A stretch of DNA of 7,790 nucleotides from NCBI GenBank assembly GCA_938022485.1, contig CALIEE010000235.1:1-7790 (forward strand), read 5' to 3'. Position numbers and translations under genes: made by a program. This document shows, in pieces, positions 1 through 5,448 of this stretch. The notes beneath the pieces are model-generated. The model worked only from the letters and a program-made list of their open reading frames with translations, had not been told where the DNA came from and did not search any database. The DNA comes from an uncultured bacterium (lineage in GTDB: Bacteria; Bdellovibrionota_C; UBA2361; SZUA-149; CALKYB01). The first letter of the stretch is position 1. Every line of letters begins with the position of its first letter.

Positions 1-2706
1 AATAATTTATTTTTAGTAGATAGATTCAAAATTTTATTTTTATTGGCTTTGGTTTTTATTCAACCTGTTTTTGCAGTGGATAGAGATAGCGATGGTCTCA
101 GTGATGAACTTGAATATGGTTATGTCACGACTGATCAGGGAGATGTCGCCAGTTCAGAAATATATCAACCACCTGTAGAATGCGATGGTAATGTCTATCA
201 GGTCTACGGAAAGCCTTCCCAGCTGGCGAGAGTAGATTTCGCGGCGGCCACTTTTGAAAATATCGGTAATACTTCACATGGCCAAGGATTGAATGCTGCT
301 GCTTACAATTCTGAGGACGGCTACATATACGCAATTAACAGAAACTCAGCTCTTAGAGATGTAGTTCGCATTGGAGGAGATGGAAGCGTAGGCAGTATCG
401 GCGAGATAGAAGGATTGCCGAAATACAACTATGTCTCAGGTGGTTTTGGACCTAATAATCTATTTTACGTCTCGGATTATGGATGGCTTTACGGCATCAA
501 TGTAAAAACAAAGAAAGTCGATTTTTCAATACCTCTGAAGACCAATCCCTCTGGTGCTGAGATTGACCTTGCTTATCATAAGTCTGAAGACGTTTTTTAC
601 GTTACTTCAAGTAAAGGAAGTTTGAGTCGAATCAACTACCATACTGGCGAAGTAGAAATTATAGGAGATGTGGGGTCTATATTTGGTGCCCTCGTCATTG
701 ACAGTTTCGGCAATCTCTATGGAATTGATAATCGAGGCACAGGACTTTATCGATTCAATAGAAATGACGCTAGTAAGGTTAGGATTGCTGATGCACCTGG
801 TGCTAGTCAAAATGACGCTGCTATGTGTGACAATATTCATCTGTTTATTGATACGGACGGCGACGGAATTGATGATGAATTTGATTCTGATGCTGATGGA
901 GATTCTCTTGAAAATGATGTGGACAGTGATGGTTTGGAGCCAACTGGAGATCATGATGGGGATGGAATACCAAACTGGACAGATTCTGTTGACGACGGAG
1001 CGAATGGTGATGGTTCAGAGACTGATTACACTGACTTAAATGGTGATGGAGTGCCAGATGCTTTTGATAGTGACCTAGACGGAATACCTAATCATAAAGA
1101 CACTGATTCTGATAATGATGGGATTGGGGATAGTGATGAGCTTGATGGTGATTCTGATGGAGATGGAGTTGCTGATTTTATAGATCAAGACTCAGACAAT
1201 GATGGGGTTTTAGACTCGGATGAAGGACTAGTAGATACCGATAACGATGGTATCCCTGATTTTAGAGATACAGATGACGATAATGATGGCATTCCAACAA
1301 TTGAAGATCAGTGCCCGAAGTGTAACTTTGAAGATAATGTCATTTCTTATAACTACCGTGACTTTGATATTTATCAGACTTGGGGAGTTCCTTTAGAGTA
1401 TTTTGAAGAGACTCGAAGACTTTGGAACTATTTGAAAATGGAGCTTCACTGCCTTGATGAGAATGTGGAGCTTGAAGCTGAAAAGCGAGGATTTAATGAA
1501 GAGGATTTCTTCCTTGCCGTTGATAGCGAAGTAACTGTCACAGCAGTGTTCGATGGAGCTGAGTTTTTAAATACTGTTTACTGGTATGACGGAGCAGTTG
1601 CTCAACCAGAGTTGCGAACAGTCTGGGAATCTTATGCCTTTGGACCTTTGGCTCCCTTAATGCCTGGCTCTTCAAAAAGTCTTGGAGTACTTCCAGCAGG
1701 GACCCAATTGCGACTGGCCTTGGGCTCCAATGCGGTAAATGGAGGGACAGATTTGATTTACCAAGAGGCTTTTCGTAACCCTAAACAGTTAGAGCTTTTC
1801 GCTTCTAGGTTAAACCTTCCCACCGATTTGAAGGGAACAGAGACCTTTGTGATTGCTTCATTTGAAGACAGAGTGACTGGAGGGGATTTGGACTTCAATG
1901 ATGTAATTCTTAAAGTTTCGATTACTCCAGTGCCTAGTCCCGAGGCAGGTCTTATTGCCACTCAGCACGATTCTGTTCTTGGCCAACTGCAGGGAATTGA
2001 ATCAGATAGAGGCTCAAGAGGAGTGAAATACCGCTTGAACAAACTTGGTTTGGCGGCAGCAGCTTATGAGACTGCTTCCGAGCTTTTTGAGCTTCCTGCT
2101 GGCTCCACTGAATATTCTTTGGAGATGATCGATGATCGCAGTTCAATGAAGTTTACATTAGGGCTGGTCGATTGGGATTTATTGAAAGGTTTAGACTCTC
2201 AAAGTCTTTCCTTTCGTCAGATTGTCTCTAAAAACACCAAGGTGATTATTGATGACCGGCAGTCAAATCCTGGTGATGTGGTCCAATTTAATCCTCTTGA
2301 GCTTGGCTTGGCAGGAAAAACTGTAGCGCTGGTAATTGTGCCTAATAATACTTTTGCCAAATTTTCATCCAATCCTCATCGTTATACGGCCAAAGGAATG
2401 GGTAATAATACTAAAAGGCAGTGTTTGCTTAGCACCTCAAGAGCTAATCCAGAATACAAGGATCAGTTCATGGTATTCTCGGATGAAGCTAAAACTATGT
2501 TGATGATTGAAGACAAAGCTAGAGTTACTAGCAGCGATGAACCTGGAGATAACTCTGATAATTCCTTCGATGATATTCAGTTGGTAATCTCTCCCGCCTT
2601 ACAGGCAGTTTCGATTGATACTGCATACGGGCAAGCTGATTCCGACCGAACCGAAGGCTTTCGTGGTCCAGATGGAAACAACGGAGAGTTTCGAGGAGAC
2701 TTTTAG
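1..2706 (+). CDS. Secreted calcium-repeat protein with propeller-like and two DUF4114-like domains (5' partial)
   Basis: The reading frame is open from base 1 to the TAG at 2704-2706. A TTG exists at 43, but starting there would cut off the basic end of the signal peptide (RFKILFLLALVFIQPVFA, about 22-75, likely cleaved before VDRDSDG), so the true start probably lies left of the window. Order of parts: a short DSDGLSD calcium-type motif (about 82-102); a beta-propeller-like region (about 175-835) with recurring YIYAINR, LFYVSDYGWLYGI and NLYGIDN segments, resembling DUF6923-type domains; an aspartate-rich TSP3-like array (850-1314); then two DUF4114-like modules, with FEDRVTGGDLDFNDVIL at 1861-1911 and a weaker DNSDNSFDDIQLVI at 2554-2595. 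Proteins of this build are exported and bind Ca2+, with proposed surface or adhesion roles; the exact role here is unknown. No C-terminal sorting motif was recognised. Secretion is well supported; function is inference. Confidence 0.85.
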   Translation, partial: NNLFLVDRFKILFLLALVFIQPVFAVDRDSDGLSDELEYGYVTTDQGDVASSEIYQPPVECDGNVYQVYGKPSQLARVDFAAATFENIGNTSHGQGLNAAAYNSEDGYIYAINRNSALRDVVRIGGDGSVGSIGEIEGLPKYNYVSGGFGPNNLFYVSDYGWLYGINVKTKKVDFSIPLKTNPSGAEIDLAYHKSEDVFYVTSSKGSLSRINYHTGEVEIIGDVGSIFGALVIDSFGNLYGIDNRGTGLYRFNRNDASKVRIADAPGASQNDAAMCDNIHLFIDTDGDGIDDEFDSDADGDSLENDVDSDGLEPTGDHDGDGIPNWTDSVDDGANGDGSETDYTDLNGDGVPDAFDSDLDGIPNHKDTDSDNDGIGDSDELDGDSDGDGVADFIDQDSDNDGVLDSDEGLVDTDNDGIPDFRDTDDDNDGIPTIEDQCPKCNFEDNVISYNYRDFDIYQTWGVPLEYFEETRRLWNYLKMELHCLDENVELEAEKRGFNEEDFFLAVDSEVTVTAVFDGAEFLNTVYWYDGAVAQPELRTVWESYAFGPLAPLMPGSSKSLGVLPAGTQLRLALGSNAVNGGTDLIYQEAFRNPKQLELFASRLNLPTDLKGTETFVIASFEDRVTGGDLDFNDVILKVSITPVPSPEAGLIATQHDSVLGQLQGIESDRGSRGVKYRLNKLGLAAAAYETASELFELPAGSTEYSLEMIDDRSSMKFTLGLVDWDLLKGLDSQSLSFRQIVSKNTKVIIDDRQSNPGDVVQFNPLELGLAGKTVALVIVPNNTFAKFSSNPHRYTAKGMGNNTKRQCLLSTSRANPEYKDQFMVFSDEAKTMLMIEDKARVTSSDEPGDNSDNSFDDIQLVISPALQAVSIDTAYGQADSDRTEGFRGPDGNNGEFRGDF
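850..1314 (+). repeat. TSP3-like aspartate-rich calcium-binding repeat array (protein-level)
   Basis: Inside the large secreted protein, about 155 residues consist of degenerate repeats of the form D-x-D-x-D-G-(I/V)-x-D, such as DTDGDGIDDEFDSDADGD, DSDNDGIGDSDELDGDSDGD and DTDNDGIPDFRDTDDDNDG. This is the pattern of thrombospondin type 3 and related EF-hand-like loops, in which aspartate side chains wrap Ca2+ ions. At DNA level the array is rich in GAT and GATGG words (for example gataatgatgg recurs), which also leaves spurious long open frames on both strands. The array ends at a CPKC motif (about 1312-1323). It probably acts as a calcium-rigidified stalk between the propeller-like domain and the DUF4114-like modules. 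Confidence 0.85.
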
Positions 2707-2751
2707 TTGCCGAGACACTGAATCACACCTGCACAATGTTCTCGTAAAACC

Positions 2752-2799
2752 GGAGTCAGCTTCTCAAATTGATGAGGTGCTGACTCCTTTCCCCTTTTT
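2752..2799 (+). terminator. Rho-independent terminator after the secreted-protein gene
   Basis: GGAGTCAGC (2752-2760) pairs perfectly with GCTGACTCC (2779-2787). The loop continues the hairpin with CTCA (2763-2766) against TGAG (2773-2776), separated from the outer stem only by a U-U mismatch and a U-G wobble, leaving a six-base apex. The stem is followed by TTTCCCCTTTTT (2788-2799). It lies 45 bases after the stop codon of the upstream gene and should separate that transcript from the sigma-54 operon. Confidence 0.85.
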
Positions 2800-2819
2800 A
2801 CCGGAGCGAGGAGGCAATA

Positions 2820-2834
2820 CGGTAAAAATTACCG
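2820..2834. promoter_or_regulatory. Candidate activator operator: perfect palindrome CGGTAA-AAA-TTACCG
   Basis: A perfect 15-base palindrome with 6-base arms and a 3-base centre. Its centre lies about 94 bases upstream of the predicted sigma-54 start at 2921, within the usual distance range of upstream activator sites for NtrC-family proteins. A further half-site, TTTTTACCG, lies at 2795-2803. It sits after the terminator and before the predicted start, so neither transcript should contain most of it; this favours a DNA-binding site over an RNA structure. Binding by the activator encoded at the end of this operon is inference. Confidence 0.4.
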
Positions 2835-2843
2835 ATCCCTTAG

Positions 2844-2862
2844 TTGAAAGAAAATTTTTCAA
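2844..2862. promoter_or_regulatory. Second candidate operator: palindrome TTGAAA-N7-TTTCAA
   Basis: TTGAAA (2844-2849) and TTTCAA (2857-2862) form a perfect inverted repeat around an AT-rich seven-base centre, about 68 bases upstream of the predicted sigma-54 start. It could be an activator or repressor site, or simply a bent AT-rich segment helping DNA looping. An AT-rich palindrome of this size can arise by chance, so support is modest. Confidence 0.25.
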
Positions 2863-2893
2863 GTATATTTAGGATCTTACCATGGCGGTTGAT

Positions 2894-2910
2894 TTGGCAT
2901 CCCTGTTGCA
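2894..2910 (+). promoter_or_regulatory. Sigma-54 (-24/-12) promoter of the PHP-TolC-regulator operon
   Basis: TTGGCAT (2894-2900) and TTGCA (2906-2910) match the RpoN consensus TTGGCACG-N4-TTGCA with exact spacing: the GG at 2896-2897 and the GC at 2908-2909 are the invariant -25/-24 and -13/-12 pairs. This places +1 at about 2921, immediately before the ATG of the PHP gene at 2922. The operon it would drive ends with a sigma-54 activator gene, which supports the call. The match deviates only at the C and G after TGGCA, which are less strictly conserved. Confidence 0.72.
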
Positions 2911-2921
2911 ACGTATAGGGC

Positions 2922-3662
2922 ATGAACGATGCAATTAAAAAAAACACTAAGAAACCAAACTTCAACAAAATATACGGAGACTTTCACCTTCATACTCACT
3001 ATTCCTTTGATACTAGAACCTCACTTGAGCAAGTTATTGAACGAGCCGAGAAAACCGGTATCAACTGTGTTGCTGTCACGGATCACGATACAATAGAAGG
3101 AGCTCTAGAGCTTAGGCGTATCGCTCCTTTTAAAGTCATTATTGGTGAAGAGATCAGTTCTTCAGGCGGCCACATACTCGGACTATTTCTTACAAAAGCT
3201 ATACCTCCGCATCTAAGCGTTCACGAAACAATCACTAGAATTCATGAGCAAGGGGGGATTGCAGTTGCAGCTCACCCCTTTGCTCGGATTGCTGGTGAGA
3301 GTCTTGGGCAAGAGTTTCTTGATAATATAGAACACTTTGACTTGGTTGAAGTTGCAAACTCAAACAATCTATTTAGGAGTGATGATAGGAAAGCTCTTTT
3401 CTACGCTGAAAAGTATGGTCTAGGAAAAATATCTGGCAGTGATTCCCATCTACCCTGCGGAATTGGCTCCAATGTTGTGGAGATGGATGATTTTGAAGGA
3501 CCAAAGGAGTTTATGAAGTCGCTAATTACAGCAAGGCTCTATAACAGTCTACATCCGCCACAGTATTTCTTAGATATGGCTCTTTGGACGGTTCAGGACG
3601 TTACATCCGATTTACTGGGTTTTAAGTCTCCAATGAGAGGGATACGGGAGGCGGTTACTTGA
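2922..3662 (+). CDS. PHP-domain metal-dependent phosphoesterase
   Basis: A 246-residue protein of the PHP (polymerase and histidinol phosphatase) superfamily, in the short single-domain group that includes TrpH/RNase AM-like exonucleases and phosphatases. Expected metal-binding residues are visible: HLH with a later H and D (H22, H24, H26, D30 in GDFHLHTHYSFDT), TDHD (D54, H55), GEEIS (E76/E77), AAHPF (H118) and SGSDSH (D174, H176). It is probably a cytoplasmic hydrolase of a phosphoester (nucleotide, oligonucleotide or sugar phosphate); the substrate cannot be told. ATG 2922 is the only sensible start: an in-frame TAG lies two codons upstream and no further start occurs before the HLH motif. 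No properly spaced Shine-Dalgarno is present, and the predicted sigma-54 transcript starts at the ATG itself, so the mRNA may be leaderless. It is the first gene of the operon, and its stop overlaps the TolC start by four bases. Confidence 0.88.
   Translation: MNDAIKKNTKKPNFNKIYGDFHLHTHYSFDTRTSLEQVIERAEKTGINCVAVTDHDTIEGALELRRIAPFKVIIGEEISSSGGHILGLFLTKAIPPHLSVHETITRIHEQGGIAVAAHPFARIAGESLGQEFLDNIEHFDLVEVANSNNLFRSDDRKALFYAEKYGLGKISGSDSHLPCGIGSNVVEMDDFEGPKEFMKSLITARLYNSLHPPQYFLDMALWTVQDVTSDLLGFKSPMRGIREAVT
3646..3651 (+). promoter_or_regulatory. Ribosome binding site that fixes the TTG start of the TolC-like gene
   Basis: GGGAGG lies seven bases before the TTG at 3659, inside the end of the PHP gene. 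The TTG overlaps the PHP stop as TTGA (3659-3662). The strong Shine-Dalgarno with correct spacing, and the lysine-rich signal peptide that begins straight after, make TTG the convincing start and suggest translational coupling. Confidence 0.8.
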
Positions 3663-5020
3663 AGCTTAAAACCAAACTAAGCCTAAGTTTTAGGTTAGCT
3701 ATTTCGATTTTAGCTTTGGTTCTTCCACCAACCGCAGAAGGGGTTGAGTTGAATGTGAAGACTAAGGCAGCAACTTTAAAAGTATACTCTGTTGCAGATA
3801 TTCTTGCGGTAGCCAAAAAGAAAAGTCCAGAGCTGATGTTGTCTGCTGCGCAGGAGGAGAGACAACAGGGGAAGCTTAGAGCTGCTAGATCTAACTTTTA
3901 TCCTAATATTGTTTTAGATGGAGAGACAACTTTAGGACGGTATAGGGGAGAAGGTTTTGAGGAGTCAGATGCTGAGCGAAATATTCGACTAGCACTTTTA
4001 GTGGACCAAAAAATATATACTGGAGGACGAAACAGTGCCACCTATAAAAAAGCAAAAGCCTTGCGGAAAGCCGCTCGGCTTAGAAATCAAGTTGTAGCAA
4101 ATCATCTCTTCTTTAAGGTTAAGGAGAGTTTCTATCGATATTTGACTACGAGTCAAAAAATTGAAATTACTCGGGCACATCTTTTTGAGTTAGAGAAGGA
4201 GCTGGAAAAAGAGCAAGCTCGTTTTCTAGCTGGTTCATCACCAAAGGTTTATAGCCTAAGACTTAAGCAGGAATTGGCTACAACTAAATCTCAGTTGAGA
4301 AGTCTTGACTTAGAGAAAGTCTTTCAGCGACAACTAGTTTTCAAGCTTGCTGGTATTCCAGCTGAAGCAAATATCGCAGAGTTAGAAGATGTCTTGCCTC
4401 GATTAAACGTTGAAAATCAGGTTGCTGATTTAGTTAGTGCTGCAAAAAAGAATCGGCCTGAATACGGAAGGTTTAAGGAGCTGATAAGTGCATCTGAACA
4501 TGAAATAGATGCTCAGAAAAGCAAGGGGAAGCCAGATGTTTCGCTATTTGCTAGCTATGGTTTGGACCACCAATATCGAGATGATGGTTTAAATGACCAT
4601 AACCCGGAGTGGCAGGTCGGCATTTCTGGAAAATGGGTTATTTTCGATAGTGGTGAAACTCAGGGGCTTGTCAAAGCTGCTCGTTCTGAAAAAAGAGTTC
4701 GAGAGTTGCAGAAACTGGAATTCGAAAATCAACTTATCCAGGAAGTTTCACTGGCCTATCAGAGGCAAGTTGAAGCTAGGGAGCAGCTTAAAAATTCCTC
4801 AGGTTTAGCCGCAATCTCCCAGTCAGCATTTACTCAAATAACAGCCCGCTATCAAATTGGTAAAGCGAGACAGTTGGATATTTTGGAAGCCCAGAAAAAA
4901 TTAACTGAGGCAAGGCTTGTTGAATTGGATTCCGTCCATAAAGCCGCGATTGCGAGTGCTCTACTTGAAAAAGTAGTAGCAGCCAACCTAGATAATAGTT
5001 CACTAGAGATATCCCAGTAG
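3659..5020 (+). CDS. TolC-family outer membrane efflux/secretion channel protein
   Basis: A 453-residue outer-membrane factor of the TolC/OEP family, the usual family length. The N-terminus (M-K-L-K-T-K then a hydrophobic run to about residue 28, ending PPTAEG) is a signal peptide. Two homologous OEP halves follow (about 43-235 and 255-445), each with long amphipathic helices rich in K, E, A and Q that would build the periplasmic coiled-coil tunnel, and with beta-strand segments. Family landmarks include SPELMLSAAQ near the start, DQKIYTGGRN (116-125), the equivalent WVIFDSGET in the second half (326-334) and ARYQIGKARQLDILEAQ (396-412). Such proteins trimerise and span the outer membrane, working with an adaptor and an inner-membrane pump or type I secretion ATPase; none is encoded here, so the partner must be elsewhere or absent. 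It starts with TTG, coupled to the PHP gene, and ends 29 bases before the receiver gene. Confidence 0.92.
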   Translation: MKLKTKLSLSFRLAISILALVLPPTAEGVELNVKTKAATLKVYSVADILAVAKKKSPELMLSAAQEERQQGKLRAARSNFYPNIVLDGETTLGRYRGEGFEESDAERNIRLALLVDQKIYTGGRNSATYKKAKALRKAARLRNQVVANHLFFKVKESFYRYLTTSQKIEITRAHLFELEKELEKEQARFLAGSSPKVYSLRLKQELATTKSQLRSLDLEKVFQRQLVFKLAGIPAEANIAELEDVLPRLNVENQVADLVSAAKKNRPEYGRFKELISASEHEIDAQKSKGKPDVSLFASYGLDHQYRDDGLNDHNPEWQVGISGKWVIFDSGETQGLVKAARSEKRVRELQKLEFENQLIQEVSLAYQRQVEAREQLKNSSGLAAISQSAFTQITARYQIGKARQLDILEAQKKLTEARLVELDSVHKAAIASALLEKVVAANLDNSSLEISQ

Positions 5021-5049
5021 CAATAAAAGTAGAAGTTAAAGGAGTTAAT

Positions 5050-5448
5050 ATGAAAACGAAAGAGACGGTTGAATACAGAAATAAAGTTTTAATCGTGGAT
5101 GATAATAAATCGATTAGAGTACTTCTTCAGCATCTTTTAAAGGATGCTGGATATGAAACAGTTTGTCTATCAGATGGGGAAGCTGCCTATCACTGTTTGT
5201 CCAATAGTTCCGATGATTTTAAAATTGCCATTATCGACTTAGAAATGCCAGTGATGGGAGGTATCGAGGTCGTGAGAAAAATACGATCGAAAGGGATTTT
5301 CCTGCCAGTAATAGCGATGACAGCAAAGATGCTTGAAGACAGCTGTTGGAACTATGGAATGCCTGGATTCGACGGTTTAGTCACTAAGCCTTTTGCTCAA
5401 AACGCTATAGTCCATGCCATTCAAAGAGAGATTGAGCGTTGTGTCTGA
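5050..5448 (+). CDS. Stand-alone receiver-domain response regulator (CheY/Spo0F-like)
   Basis: 132 residues consisting of one receiver domain with no output domain. The acidic pair is D17-D18 (LIVDD), the predicted phospho-acceptor is D63 (IIDLEMPVMGG), the switch threonine is T91 (AMTA) and the invariant lysine is K113 (TKPF), so the site is intact. The GMPGFDGLVTKPF ending resembles receivers found in hybrid kinases and phosphorelays. It probably moves phosphate or modulates a partner by protein contact, perhaps competing with the receiver of the next gene; the kinase is not in this window. AAAGGAG (5038-5044) lies five bases before the ATG, a strong ribosome binding site. The next open frame overlaps its 3' end. 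Confidence 0.92.
   Translation: MKTKETVEYRNKVLIVDDNKSIRVLLQHLLKDAGYETVCLSDGEAAYHCLSNSSDDFKIAIIDLEMPVMGGIEVVRKIRSKGIFLPVIAMTAKMLEDSCWNYGMPGFDGLVTKPFAQNAIVHAIQREIERCV

Noticed and set aside
607..1039. Long open frames on the minus strand (607-954) and in another plus frame (668-1039).
   Set aside because: They overlap the propeller and Ca2+ repeat coding region, give low-complexity or unfamiliar protein, and are explained by the repetitive GAT-rich codons of the real gene.
2711..2744. Imperfect inverted repeat CGAGACACTG / CAATGTTCTCG upstream of the terminator.
   Set aside because: Only five contiguous pairs (CGAGA/TCTCG) hold; the rest needs bulges, so chance is a sufficient explanation.
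2844..2869. Possible housekeeping promoter TTGAAA (2844-2849) with TATATT (2864-2869).
   Set aside because: The spacer is only 14 bases, too short for a normal sigma-70 promoter; TTGAAA is better explained as one arm of a palindrome. The sigma-54 elements nearby fit far better.
2615..2872. Plus-strand open frame running past the end of the secreted-protein gene.
   Set aside because: It begins inside the real gene in another frame, runs through the intrinsic terminator hairpin and the palindromes, lacks a ribosome site and has no recognisable protein features.
2707..2921. Riboswitch or small RNA in the spacer before the operon.
   Set aside because: No known riboswitch core was recognised, and the predicted sigma-54 start leaves no leader RNA; the structured part upstream is accounted for by a terminator and likely DNA operators.
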